A stretch of DNA of 64,000 nt from Oreohelix idahoensis. Lineage: Eukaryota; Mollusca; Gastropoda; Stylommatophora; Oreohelicidae. A program made the translations under genes and the position numbers. Under the pieces are notes generated by a model. That model was not told where the DNA came from, ran no database searches, and saw only the letters and a list, made by a program, of their open reading frames with translations. Positions 36,560-47,668 of the stretch are shown piece by piece; position 1 is the first letter of the stretch; the number at the start of each line of letters is the position of its first letter. The DNA is taken from assembly GCA_024509875.1 (NCBI GenBank), contig JAMPIV010012277.1, forward strand, positions 125,734 through 189,733, given 5' to 3'.

Positions 36560-38093
36560 CAGGAAGAGCGGGAAGAGGGTGGCCACAACTTAAAGTAGAC
36601 ACCGTAGTTGGTTCGAATAATGTTTTGCATTGAAGGCACTGAGATGCTCTCCCAAAATCAAAAGCAGAACATGCCATATTATTAGAGTTTTTATTATCAT
36701 TAGTCTGATTACAGGCTTCATGGGACTCTTGCTGTGCAGAGTTTGCCTTATAATGTGATTTATGTCTTTTGTATTGTGATCTACCTCGATTATTATTGCC
36801 TCTGCAATTATTATTGTTTGCTCTATTGTAACCCCTACTTGGGTTTGAGTCATAGTTTTCATGGTTACAATTATCACGCTCATTATAATGACAATCTCTG
36901 TAAGTTTGGTTTTGTTGTCTCCATGTTGGATGACTTGGATAGTTCCTATTATGACTTCCCTTGCGGAAATGTCTATAGTTGTGACAACCACTGTATCGAG
37001 GGCTGTCAGCTCGTCTCCAGTCCTTCGAAGAAGAACCCTGATATTATTGATTACCTTGGTTTTGATAACTATTCCAGTTACCCTTTTTATCAAACCTATT
37101 TTGAGCTCCTTGAAATTTGTGTGAGTAATTAGGATTGTAAGGTGTTGCCGAAGCAACTGGCATACTCTCCTTAATCTTAGTGTTGCCAAAAGTTACGTCA
37201 GGATGTGCTGTGACATATTGGCAACAATATTCTTCCATTTGTTTTAGTGTTTTGGGTTTACGCTCATGTAGGAATTCAAGGAATGGTTTATTTACACAAG
37301 ACATGATCTTGTCTCCAAGCAACAAGTCCATAAGTGCTTCATATGTTTTTTCTGTTTTGGATAGCTCAATCCATCGTGTAAATGTAAGACGTGCTTTTGC
37401 AATGAATTCTGAGAATTCTACCCCTGTTTTAGGTACCATTGTCTTAAACAAAAGACGGTAACCTCCCTCTGTCAATTGATATTTTTTTATCAAGGCTGCT
37501 CTAATAACATCATAATTATCCCTATCAGCCTCTTCTACCAAGCTTAAACTAGTAAGAGAATCACCTTTCAAATTCTCTGATAACTGATTAACATATTGTG
37601 ATTTATCCACATTATGAGTTCGACAAGAACGTTCAAATCTATCCAGACAGAATGTTATGTCATCACTGGAAGGATTGAACGCTGGCAGCTTGACCTTATA
37701 AGTAGAAGGTTTTCCATTAGTACTAGATGACTGATTAACACCACTCACCTTTGTCAATTTCAATAACTCAAAAGCTAAGAGTTTCTGTTCATGTTCCATC
37801 TTTGCTTTTTCTTTTCTTTCTTCAGATTCTCTGTCTAATCTCTTTTGTTCAGCCTCAGCTTCTCTGTTTAGCTGCATTTGCATCTTTTTTTCTTCTGATT
37901 CTCTGTCTAATCTCTTTTGTTCAGCCTCAGCTTCTCTGTCTAATCTCTTCTCTTTAGCCTCCCTTTCCTGTTGTAACTTTTTCTCTTCAGCCTTCTGTGC
38001 TTTGGCATATTGAGCAAGTGCAAACTCTTCTAATCTCTCCTCAGTTTTACCCAAGGCTATCCCTTGCTTGATAAAGTAGTCTAAAGTCGCCAT
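36560..38093 (-). pseudogene. gag: Element 2 gag
   Basis: Starts at ATG 38,093 with MATLDYFIKQG. A long coiled coil of EAEQKRLDRESEEKK-type heptads is followed by the capsid (LDRFERSCRTHNVDKSQYV, LTFTRWIELSKTEKTYEALM, FLEFLHERKPKTLKQMEEY), then an Asn/Arg/Gly-rich nucleocapsid. One TAA stop (37,044-37,046) interrupts the frame, which otherwise stays in phase into the protease. Near 36,638 it carries CLQCKTLF and CGHPLPA, a C-X2-C-X13-C-G-H motif shared exactly with element 3. No CCHC knuckle is present. Confidence 0.88.
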
Positions 38094-39286
38094 AATGTTT
38101 AATAATATGTGACTAGTTACCTGAAATAATAATGCAAACTATTTCGAAGTAAATGGAAACAAGTTCTTAATAAACTTGATTAATCAGCTCACTTTATCCC
38201 AATCTCTGTGGGAGACAAGCCTTTATTAAGGTCTTGTATAATCAACTGTATAATAATAATAATAATCCACTACCAGTTGATTTTATACCACAAGTGCACT
38301 ACACAGCTAATAGTGCATCATCAAATATATTCATAAATAGCATATGTCAACCAACAACATAATAGTATATGTCAACCAACAACATAAACAAAGGACAATC
38401 ATAAAAGACAATATGCAAACATTCGCAGGAATCAAATAAATCAAATAGGAAAACTAAAGAAAATTATCACAGAACCTGTGATGCCAACTGCGAGGAAATA
38501 AACAAAACAAATGACGTCACAGTGTATAAATATAAAGGGTGTATACAACTAAATGAAAGTAAAGATTAGACCTACAAATACAAACAAATCAAAACAAAAC
38601 TAAAGAGCAGAAAAAATATTACAAAAACAACGATAGGTACAGCTCGTCACAGCTAACAAAAATAGCAACAAATGTTGCAAGCAAATTTTCAATCGAGAAA
38701 ATTGCACCTACAGAACACTAATATAGGACCTCTATGACGTGGTATCCCTATATTAGTCACCTGCCCAACCTACCCGCAGAAATATACACAACAATATCAC
38801 ATGTAAACATGTAAACATAAATATATATAGCATATAATAGACTGTGTTGCAACGAAAGCTCAGTTATTACAATATAATGGTACTGTAATTTAAATAAATA
38901 ATTAATTCTGGCCTTAAATATTACAAAGTTCAACACAACATGGCAGTGCAAGAAGATCCACCGTTGATGGTTCCTATAGCTATCACACGTAGGACTTCTG
39001 ATTTCACTTGCACTGTACTTCTTGCAAAATAGTTAAATGTATGCTTGAAAAAATGATGTGTAGACTGTCTGTATGAAGCAAACAAAGTTTGACCTAATTA
39101 CAGCTTTATGCTTGCCAGGACAAGTCACGTGAGAAAAATGCTGACATCGACTGTGGACTTGTACTGTTGGTGTTCGTGTGTCGTATCAGGCGTCAGGAAA
39201 CAATCAGTAGTTGACTTCAAAATGGTGTACACTGCGAAGGTTAGACCCAGGAATCTGGCCGCCACATTGATGAGTGTTAACTACAT
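38094..39286 (-). other. Element 2 untranslated leader
   Basis: About 1.2 kb between the 5' LTR and gag. No open frame is supported. It contains an ATA run near 38,250 and, at 38,344-38,388, an ATATGTCAACCAACAACATA-like block in two copies. The LTR-proximal end holds the primer binding site candidate and a short tandem duplication. Confidence 0.6.
39247..39264 (-). promoter_or_regulatory. Candidate primer binding site of element 2
   Basis: The minus strand reads TGGCGGCCAGATTCCTGG, beginning with the TGG expected of a tRNA-primed site. It is displaced from the LTR edge by a roughly 19-bp tandem copy of CATTGATGAGTGTTAA that includes the LTR end. Without that duplication the site would lie about three bases from the LTR. 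The matching tRNA was not identified. Confidence 0.4.
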
Positions 39287-40595
39287 TGATGAGTGTTAAA
39301 TGTTGGAGTAGGATCGGTTGATGTGGTATAATTCTGGTTACCACATTGATACAGGTATTATGGTCAACTCAAACCGACACAGTGTTGGGCATACAGGTCA
39401 CCTTGTCCATAGAGTAGTGAGGCCCCGACAAGGGACAGTGTTTATGTAGAATGAGAGTGCAAATGTACGTTATGCGAATGGGTGGTACTGTTCTGCAAAG
39501 TTGACAAGTAATAAGGCACTCATTCACTCATGTATGAAAGTCAATGATGTCTGGAACTACTGTTGATAATTTCACACATTTAATAGGACGCAAACTCTGA
39601 CGACACATTTATAGTCACTGGAACAGTTTGGCAACAACATCACATGCTTGACAATGGTTTACGACATCAAAGATACATTCGTAAAGAATGTGAATATAAT
39701 AGAACGTTAGTAGCTAGTCCCTCTGGGTTCTAGTTGTATTTACTTTCAAGCCTAACTGACTGATCATGTCAGTTAATGTTCTCAAATATTTATCATCAAT
39801 GGCTCCCTGACAGAACCTCTTCTGACGAAGAATTACAAGTAAATTAGCAGGCTTTTATGACGACAATCTTAAAACCACCAGTAGTGGCTTACAATAGTAG
39901 ACATCTCTGTATCATCATCAGATAGTAAGGTTTCCCTGTTCTCCGAACGATGATCCGCTTAGACAAAGGCGAGATCCAAAAATGGCTCCTAACTTCGATG
40001 AGCTTCGCTCACTCCGAAGCTGCATAATGAAGCATAAGTAAAGGGCGCTGTCCATCATATCAATAATGCTGTGTAGATTATATGCATAATAATGCAATGT
40101 ATATCATACGAATAATGGTGCTGCTGGCAAAATGTCGTCTCGAAAATAGTCAATCATATACATGTGCAGACCATAACATGGCTGCAGATCTAGGCATCTG
40201 AAAAGGTACAGTAACTGTCTCTCTTTACCTTATCATCCTAGAAAAACACTAGAAAAATAGCAACCGCCTTTCTTTGGCGCTAAGAATATATTCTGGGGAG
40301 AAACATAGACATAATAGTCACACAGACGATGTCACCTTCCCCCAGAATTTCACAGCAAAGAACAAATCTTTGGACTTCTGTCCGTACAGCGATCAGGATC
40401 CGCCCATCATCACGGAAGTCTCTCTCGACAACCCCGATTCGACACATGCGCAGAAACGCGTGACCCCCAGAGTTCAACTCAAGATGGGCCGACGTAAATC
40501 TAAGTATTTCTCAACAAAAAGTGTTAACAGATAAATAAATATCTTTCTATATATATCTCTATATTCATTGCCTACAAAAGAATCTGTGCGTAACA
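39287..40595 (-). repeat. Element 2 5' LTR
   Basis: Complete 1,309-bp LTR, TG to CA, followed by the GTCAC target duplication at 40,596-40,600. It matches the split 3' LTR with about 1% differences, for example TTTATAG versus TATATAG near 39,607 and GATCATG versus GATCACG near 39,763. Confidence 0.94.
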
Positions 40596-40600
40596 GTCAC

Positions 40601-42509
40601 GCTGTCTGGATATTTGAACTCTCATTGATGGCACAGTGTGGCGTCAACTAAGGGAGAAGGGTTTGGGGGGGGGGGGGTTGCTGGATGAATGAATGTGAGG
40701 CGTGGGAGAAAAGGGGAAAAAGAAGAAAAACTCTCATGGGGAAATTCACAGTTAGTGTGTTGGGGGGAGGGGGGGGTGTGAGTAGAGAAAGTAGTTCCGG
40801 TTTGGATGGATGAATTGAGAGGTTGCCATACCACGAAAGTAGAGAGTGAAATTGAATAGAAATATTCTCAGTGGTAAATACATCTGTAGAACGGAAACAG
40901 AGGTGTTGTTGAGTTCACAACGTCTGGATGGGGTGTGCGTAGGGAAGGGGGTGAAGAATCAGAGGTGTGGGTTAACGTTATAAATACGCATTAGAGCGTA
41001 AATAAATGTCACTGTACGAGTACACATCTGTGTGTGTCGACCACAGTAGTTTTGTAACAAAAAAAACATGATATATGGTACATAGTTCTTATGCGATATT
41101 CATGAAATTCAAACAATGTATAATAAGTAATGATCCATAGCATATGTCTGGTTCAGCAACTCCAGAACAGACAAGTAGAAAAAATGTGTTAATTGAGGGA
41201 AAAAATGCTCTGTGTGTTTTTTCACTATGAGTGATGCTCTGGCTAACCACATGTGTAATAATGCTTTGGTTTTCCGGCAAGGTCTTAATATTATGACATA
41301 AACTGTCATAGTTGTGGTCGGGTGCAGTGCCAACAAAAACTGTAGCGCATTGCCTACAAACGGCAAAATCGTCCGTTTTGGTTGATGTGCTTGTCTTCTT
41401 AAGCTTTGAGATTTCGCCTTAGCGGCTAATAATACATCAATGTGACCCATGTGTTTGGTTATCTTATAACAACGGACAACAACGTTTAATACATATATTT
41501 GTAAGTCCAAAAAATGTTATTTAAATCTTCTAATTCTGAATATAATGGTTTGAACGCTGTAACTAGAGTAACTGGGAATGTTGAATAGAGTTGCGCCTCT
41601 CCAGATTAGTTTCTCTTCACTGGCGGTTATGACTGCCGCTGATAGACTGAACTGGGCGACATAGAAGGTGGCTGGCAGCATCTGGAAAAACTTTTGTAGA
41701 GCAGCCTAGCGAGAGCAGCTTGACCGACTCTAAAATAGCAGTGCCTCTCATGGGCAATGTGCTATCACACTCGGACAAAAAAATGAAACCATTTAGAGTA
41801 GCCTAGCTAGAGTAACCTGGCTATCTCTAATATAGCGTATCTCCTAGACAATCTTCTATCGTATTTCTTCTCAGTGTCTACAGCAGTGACGGTTGATGTA
41901 GTGTTACAGGTAGGGTGTTGCGAAGTTGATGCACTGTGCTGTACTATATTTTGTTGCTTAGTTGAACGTTTCCTGTACAGCTTTTTACGATTATACGCCT
42001 GTGGAAAGCGTATAAACTTTGACTCTGACTCATCTCGTTGTACTGACGTATGAACGGAAGCATTTCGCTTAGTTAATGAGGTAGGTGATAAGTCTGTATG
42101 AGAAGGTTGTGGTGTAGCTAGATGGATGTTGGTAGAGGGCACAGTGTAGTGCGGTTGGGCTAGTCGTTCCTGTAGTGAAGAAAGTGGATCACACAGGTCA
42201 AAAATCGAAGACCCAATAATACAATAATATCTCGGATAGCTTATAAGACCACTAGTTCGCTGGTTTTTGATCAAGCCTAGATTTAGGAAAAAATACAAAA
42301 CATTTAACCATAATATCAATATCCTATCCTAACACGCGTAAAGGCAAGATCCCTTATCCACTCCGTTATTAAATTAGATTAGAAACCACAAGTGTCTATC
42401 TTACCTTATCGCTTTTAACACGTGATATAAATACTAGGCTGTTTTTTTTTTTTTTTCGTACGCCCGCTAATACTCGAGGCGAAATCTCAGGTTATTGTTA
42501 ATGTCTAAC
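40601..42509. other. Non-coding stretch with G runs
   Basis: Poly-G runs at about 40,665-40,677 and 40,762-40,777 could form G-quadruplexes. No gene is confidently seen. One open frame of 170 codons on the minus strand is listed separately. A poly-T run lies near 42,442. Confidence 0.4.
41807..42319 (-). CDS. Unassigned open frame, doubtful
   Basis: A 170-codon minus-strand frame. The first part is unremarkable. From about 42,175 the sequence is Ser/Thr/Gln/His-rich with a basic cluster (AYNRKKLYRKRSTKQ) and ends RRYAILEIARLL. A TTCACTACAG acceptor-like site sits just before ERLAQPHYTV, so a 3' terminal exon of an unknown gene is conceivable. I recognise no family, and chance or decayed repeat DNA is at least as likely. 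Confidence 0.2.
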   Translation of the reverse strand: MILWLNVLYFFLNLGLIKNQRTSGLISYPRYYCIIGSSIFDLCDPLSSLQERLAQPHYTVPSTNIHLATPQPSHTDLSPTSLTKRNASVHTSVQRDESESKFIRFPQAYNRKKLYRKRSTKQQNIVQHSASTSQHPTCNTTSTVTAVDTEKKYDRRLSRRYAILEIARLL

Positions 42510-42793
42510 CTGACATTGATTTTACGTGAGTATCCCTTTTCTTGTACAGAGACAGGTGTCCCTCGCCATTCAGGCAGATACTCGCCGATTTCGGAGGTAC
42601 CCATTAGAGCTGGGTCGGCTCAGGAGCCGCCAATCCCTGGTCGACGACACTCCTTCAAATGTCCTCGCCAGGTCTCGAGTTAATCCAGTCCAATTCCCGG
42701 TCGACGAAAAATCCTCAAATGCCGTCGCCCGGGTTTGATCCTGAATCACCCGGTCGCCAGAGCGGTGTTGTAACCACTACGCTAGCGCGGCTT
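42510..42793 (-). mobile_element. tRNA-derived SINE, copy 2
   Basis: The minus strand begins AAGCCGCGCTAGCGTAGTGG, containing an A box (TAGCGTAGTGG). A weakened B box (GGATCAAACCC, plus 42,731-42,741) follows. The body includes the central GGTACCCATT...GCTGGGTCGG...AGGAGCCG block and a repeated GTCGACGA-type word. The 3' end is an A-rich CGTAAAATCAATGTCAG. It is nearly identical to the copy at 53.1 kb. Confidence 0.85.
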
Positions 42794-43639
42794 CCTTAAA
42801 TGCTAGTCATTTATAAAATTACACATAATGGATAGAAGTAATTTGTATTCCGTCAATTATCAATCGCCTAGCATATTTATTAGTTAATTAAAACCTTCTG
42901 GAATAAAAATAGCCATGCGTTATTTAGTACACCATTTTTAACACTTAGAAAATCCCAGTGAATTCTAATGATAAACTTAACACATCAAATCACGAAAATG
43001 CTAATATCTATTACCGCAAACAGAAATGAATTTATCTCCACGGAATTCTAATACTACGCTTCCACCATGGCTCTTAGAATCGCGAGCTAGATTTTCCAAA
43101 CTTTTCTGAGGCGACTAGATAACTGATTTTAGGAGATGGGCATTTATACAAGAATAGCGTTGTTTCGCTGAAAGATGACGAATGTCACGCTTTGGGCAAT
43201 CAGGGGAAATCAACGGGGGTTTTCTTCCGAGATAAAGAATTTCCCCCGTTCGCTCTGTTCGCCGTTGAATCTACAACAAAGGCTTCTGATATCGGCGATC
43301 GTCTCCCTGGTATGTACAACATCACAGGATTCGCTCGAGCTTGTAGAGAACTACAAAGCAGTTTTACCTTCCACGTGTTTGGCCCGTGCATTCTGTCAGT
43401 TGTCGTAATACTGACGGCTCTGCTCGCATGGGAGCGTCAAGCAAACGCATTTGGTTCGTCTCCTTGAAATGAATGACAGTTACGAATCTAGGTAGACGCT
43501 CGTCAGCGCATGAAACAAGAAAAATAGGCGTGGCTAAAATATGAGTTAGACAGATAACGAAAAGGCATGGACTTTGCGTAACAAACGTGCATACTAATGA
43601 TGAACAAAGGTGGGAAGCGAAGGCGGACGGATTCATGTA
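42794..43639. other. Non-coding stretch, no gene seen
   Basis: Overlapping small open frames around 43,175-43,470 have no recognisable domain. Nothing else is supported. Confidence 0.4.
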
Positions 43640-44215
43640 GTCTATTTAAATAACCTGTCACAGTCCTCTTGCTTGCTCCGAGTAAGCAGTTCTTGGTTGG
43701 TGATGGTATTCGGTCAAAAGATTCGGAAAATATTTCTTAGGCAGGTTGTGTGGAAAAAGGACAATTTCGACATTTCCTTCTCTGCTGCTCTCCAGCATTC
43801 CGCACCATAGAGAAGCACAGAAAGCACACAGCTCTCATATAGTCCTCATTTTGTGTTCATGCTGTACTGAGAGGACTTCCAGATGTTGTTTGGACTAAAA
43901 AAGGCTGTTCTTGCTTTGTTCATTCTGTTGTTGATGTCTTTGCTTGCTCCGCCGTCTGGTGTTACTATGCATCCTAGGTATGTGAAGGTGTCTGTATGTT
44001 CCAGTTGCTGATTCCTTACTGTTATGGGCTCAGGGTTGCTCACATTGAGCGTCATGACCTATCTTCTTTAGATTGATGTTTAGGCCCACCTGCTAGCTAT
44101 ACTTATTAAGGCTATCCGTTTTTTCCTGGATGTGTTGATGTGAATGTGCTAGTAGTGCAATGTCATCTGCATATTCCAGATCTTCCAATGTAGATTCTGA
44201 ACTTACGGGAACAAT
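43640..44215 (-). pseudogene. LINE RT fragment, same family as 59.9-62.5 kb
   Basis: On the minus strand: a degenerate ALLAHSHQHIQEK block, MTLNVSNPEPITVRNQQLEH, TDTFTYLGCIVTPDGGASKD, then AFFSPNNIWKSSQYS and a decayed end resembling IFRPNTITNQELLTRS. MTLNVSNPEPI also occurs in the LINE at 60.1 kb, showing common origin. It is 5'-truncated at about 44,200 and contains stops. Confidence 0.8.
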
Positions 44216-44336
44216 AACTATGACTGACTAGGTTTAGGTGGCCGATCACTCTCACTGCAAGTTTTGTTGTTTTTGTTTTTAATTTTAACGTTGCTTGATA
44301 TTCGGTTTGTTTTCTAGTCAAGAGCCAGGTATATTC

Positions 44337-44768
44337 TTACTTACTTACTTAGTCGTTAGCCTTCTACCGTGAGGTGTAGAGGTTTGGGAGAGAGAGCGCC
44401 AGACTATCCTATCGGCTGTCTTCCTCCTGGCCTGGTTCCATTCTAGTCATCGGTCCTTCATTTCTGAGGTTTGCATCTGGCTTTTGTGGGTTGTAGTCAT
44501 TGCCCATGACTCGCATCCATATGTCAAGACTGGGACATAAGTGGAGCGGTATATAGCCATCTTCGATACCTTACCAACCTGTCTCTTGCTGATGAATCAT
44601 GTATTTATGGCCGGAAAAAGTCTCCCAGCTGTAGCTTTTCGAGTGGCCAACTCTTCTTTGATGCCTCCCTTTCGGTCTATAATAGCTCAGAGATATTTAA
44701 AGCTGTCGACCTGCTCCAGGACCTGTTCTCCCAGCTTAATCTGATGTCTTCTTTCTTCTCGTGATATC
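44337..44768 (-). pseudogene. RTE-like LINE fragment with internal deletion
   Basis: A 432-bp insertion bounded by a 14-bp target duplication AGCCAGGTATATTC (44,323-44,336 and 44,769-44,782). The tail (TTACTTACTTACTT on the plus strand) is on the left. The sequence corresponds to the ISREERRHQIKLG through AVYRSTYVPVLTYGCESWA part of copy A, then jumps near 44,460 to the extreme C-terminus, losing about 190 bp. Confidence 0.88.
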
Positions 44769-44805
44769 AGCCAGGTATATTCGATTATCTGAAATAAAAA
44801 TAATA

Positions 44806-46032
44806 CGAGGCGTGTTCAAATGAAACCTTACCGTGCTGCGCCAAGTGGCCATTCGTAGGAGGAGCATGATGACGTTACATCTGACGTAATAAGCACATAC
44901 GAATGTACAAGTGTGTAAGTATTCCTTTTCCTAGTATTCATTGGTTGTGCTGCAGACCGTTAAAATAATGGCCGGTGTGATAAGGAATCCGTCCAAGGTT
45001 GATCAGCAAGCGGTGATTCAGTTCCTAACAGCCGAAGGATGTCTACCAGTCGTCATTCATCGCCGAATGAAAGCAGTGTATGGTGACAAAAGTGTGTCTA
45101 AGACTACAGTGAAATACTGGGCACGAATGTTTCGAGAAGGATGTCAGTTAACGAAAGATCTTCCGCGGCCAGGTCAGGTGCATATTGTTGTGACAGAAGA
45201 AGCCATCGCCGAGATTGATACAGCAATACGGGTGGACCGTCGTCGGAGCTTATGTTCGCTAGCAGAGGAATTCCCTGTGTCTCTTGGGACAGTTCAAATG
45301 GTGGTTAGGAAGAAACTGAAGTATCGAAAGGTGTGTTCACAATGGGTCCTATGGATGCTGACTGATCACCATAAGGAAGAACGCATGGGGTGGAGTTTGA
45401 ACCACCTGCTGCATTACGAAGAGGAGGGTGATGCATTTCTGTTGCGCATAGTCGCAGGCGATGAGTCATGGTGCCACCACTTTGAGCCGTGCAGCAAATC
45501 AGCGAGCATGCAATTGAAACATCCCGGATCACCAAAACCCAAAAAAATTCAAGTCACAGATTTTCGCCGGTAAGGTTATGACACCCGGCATGCTTTCGCG
45601 TGATGTGATTCTGTTGCACGACAATGCTCGTCCACATGTTGCGAACATTGTGCAGGAAGCGTTAGCAAGGAAAAGGTGGGAAGTTCTGCCACACCCAGCC
45701 TACAGCCCCGATCTGTCACCATGTGACTTTCATTTGTTCAGACCCTTAAAACAATCTCTAAAGGGACAATGATTCGACTCTGATGCAGACGTCAGGGCCT
45801 CGGTGACCAAATGGTTCAATAAGCAACCAAAGTCATTTTTCTCGGACGGCATCCGCCGTCTACCCAAGCAGTGGGATGCGTGTCTGAATGCCTATGGTGA
45901 CTATTTCTAAAGAACCCCAGTGGGTACTTGCTTCATAACAATTGCTGTATTTAATTCTACTACTCCTGCTGATGTACCTTACATGTATTTGTTACAAAGC
46001 CACTGGGACGGGTTTCATTTGAACACACCTCG
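44806..46032 (+). mobile_element. mariner-family DNA transposon, internally deleted
   Basis: A 1,227-bp element with terminal inverted repeats: CGAGGCGTGTTCAAATGAAA at the left and the reverse complement of CGAGGTGTGTTCAAATGAAA at the right, flanked by TA on both sides (44,804-44,805 and 46,033-46,034). TA duplication and this length are characteristic of Tc1/mariner elements. The transposase inside is broken. Confidence 0.93.
44968..45910 (+). pseudogene. mariner transposase (DD34D type), deleted
   Basis: A cut-and-paste transposase. It starts at the ATG at 44,968 (MAGVIRNPSKVDQQ). The N-terminal helix-turn-helix region has RRMKAVYGDKSVSKTTVKYW, then LPRPGQVHIVVTEEAI. The first catalytic Asp is in IVAGDESWCHHFEP. 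After KPKKIQ the frame shifts and about 40 residues are missing before MLSRDVILLHDNARPH (second Asp) and AYSPDLSPCDFHLF (third Asp). A stop after SLKGQ is followed by more recognisable tail (WFNKQPKSFFSDGIRRLPKQ) ending at 45,910. Catalytic residues survive but the protein is not continuous. Confidence 0.92.
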
Positions 46033-46060
46033 TATAAACAAATACAAAATAAACTATAAT

Positions 46061-46246
46061 CACGACACACATGGGAAACCAAGAGCCACAGTTCGCTGGT
46101 AGGACAACATCAGACACTCTCTGAAGGACCGAGGACTGGGCTGGAGCCAGGCCAATAGGAAGTTAGCCTAAAGGATAGCATTACGCTCTCTTCGACTGAT
46201 CTTTGCACCACCAGGTAGAAGAGGAACGACTAAGTAAATAAATAAG
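46061..46246 (+). pseudogene. Short RTE-like LINE tail
   Basis: A 186-bp, strongly 5'-truncated copy flanked by an 11-bp target duplication TAAACTATAAT (46,050-46,060 and 46,247-46,257). It encodes GKPRATVRW, a stop, DNIRHSLKDRGLGWSQANR and ends GRRGTTK with a TAAGTAAATAAATAAG tail. Confidence 0.88.
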
Positions 46247-46369
46247 TAAACTATAATAATAAAAAACAAATAAAGCGATTACAGTTTAACATTTCTTTCG
46301 AAAAAAAAATCATCAGACGCAAACAAGCTCTTTTTAAAGACAAAGTATCCCGTTCACCTAGATAAAAAT

Positions 46370-47668
46370 TATCATGCTCGGAGATTTCAATGTCAGAGTT
46401 GGAAATGACCATGCTAGATGGGGTGGAGTTATTGGAAGATATGGAGAAGATACTCTCAATGACAATGGAAAGCGACTCATTAGATTCTGCAATGAGCAGA
46501 ATCTGATCATTACAAACACAAAGTTCCCCCATAAGCGCATACACGAATAAAACTAGATGTGAACCAACAAAGAATGAGAAGTCAGTGATCGACTATGTCA
46601 TTGTTAGGAGGAGCTCATTCAAATATGTCCGGGATGCTAGAGTCTGGAGGGGGCCAGAGATTGGAAGTGATCACTACCTGCTTACAATCAAAAAAACAAC
46701 TGAAAGAGTTGCTCAGCCTAGGAACTGCCCAACATCACGCAAGAAACTAAGTAAACGAACGGGAGAAATGAGCATTAAGACCTACTAGCTGAGAGAGCCA
46801 GAAATTAAGACCAGATATCAGGGGCTTATTGCTGCAGCGGTGAGCAACACAGAAGAACAACCTGATGACTTGGAAACCCTCTGGCTTAAATTCAAGGACA
46901 TCATAAAGACAGCTGCTGCAGAAGCATGTGGTGAAGTCCGACTTGGGATCAAGAAAAAGAGGACACCTTGGTGGACAGTCAAAGAGAAAATAAGAGAGAA
47001 GAAAATGGTATGGAAACAATACTTAGGAGCTAAAAATACAACAGGACACATGGAAAAATATAGAGAATATGTGACACTCAGAACAGAAGCAAAGAACAAG
47101 GTGCTAGTCGCAAAACAGAAGTCCTGGGAAGAATTTGGAGAAAAGCTTGAAAAAGATGCGCAAGAAAACCAGAAATTGTTCTATAAGACCCTAAACAACA
47201 CGAGAAAGGAAAAACAATGCCCTCTCAAATTTATAAAGGACAAGCAAGCAAGTTGCTTACTGCCCCGAAGGAAGTAATGGAAAGATGGAAAGAATATTTC
47301 TCAGAACTCCTGGATGGTGAGCATGGTGAAGCATCAGAAATGATAACCACTAGCACAGATGAGAAAACCAATGATGGTGAAGATAACATAAAGATGGAAG
47401 AACTGAAGGCAGCCCTGCAGAAAATCAAGATGGGCAAAGCAGCAGGCCATGATGGTATAACACCAGAAATGGTTAAGTACATGGGAGCATCAGGCGACCT
47501 ATTACTCTTAAGGGTCCTACAGGCAGCTTGGTGCAACAAGACCATACCAAAGGATTGGGAGATTGCCATCATAACACAAATTTTCAAAAAGGGTGACAAT
47601 CGACAATGTGGAAACCATAGAGGCATACGCCTTCTCAGTAACCCTGGTGAAATCTACTCTAGTATCCT
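46370..47668 (+). pseudogene. RTE copy C, endonuclease end and N-terminal RT
   Basis: Starts with MLGDFNVRVG-equivalent sequence, continues through SVIDYVIVRRSSFKYVRDAR and IGSDHYLLTIK of the endonuclease, then TAAAEACGEVRLG, EEFGEKLEKDAQENQKLF, a frameshift near 47,240, KMGKAAGHDGITPEMVKY and DNRQCGNHRGIRLLSNPGE. It stops at the inserted LTR. A stop also follows MSIKTY near 46,787. Confidence 0.88.

Larger units (their letters stand above)
28329..40595 (-). mobile_element. Element 2: complete Gmr1-like Ty3/gypsy LTR retrotransposon, with nested LINE
   Basis: Flanked by a 5-bp target duplication GTCAC (28,324-28,328 and 40,596-40,600). The LTRs start TGATGAG and end GCGTAACA on the plus strand: 39,287-40,595 (1,309 bp) and 28,329-32,827, which is 1,311 bp once a 3,188-bp LINE insertion is removed. 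Without that insertion the element is about 9.1 kb. Reading on the minus strand the order is gag, protease, integrase, reverse transcriptase, RNase H, again with integrase before RT. I counted roughly 13-15 LTR differences by eye, so it is somewhat older than element 1. Coding damage is light: one nonsense codon and one single-base deletion. Confidence 0.93.
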
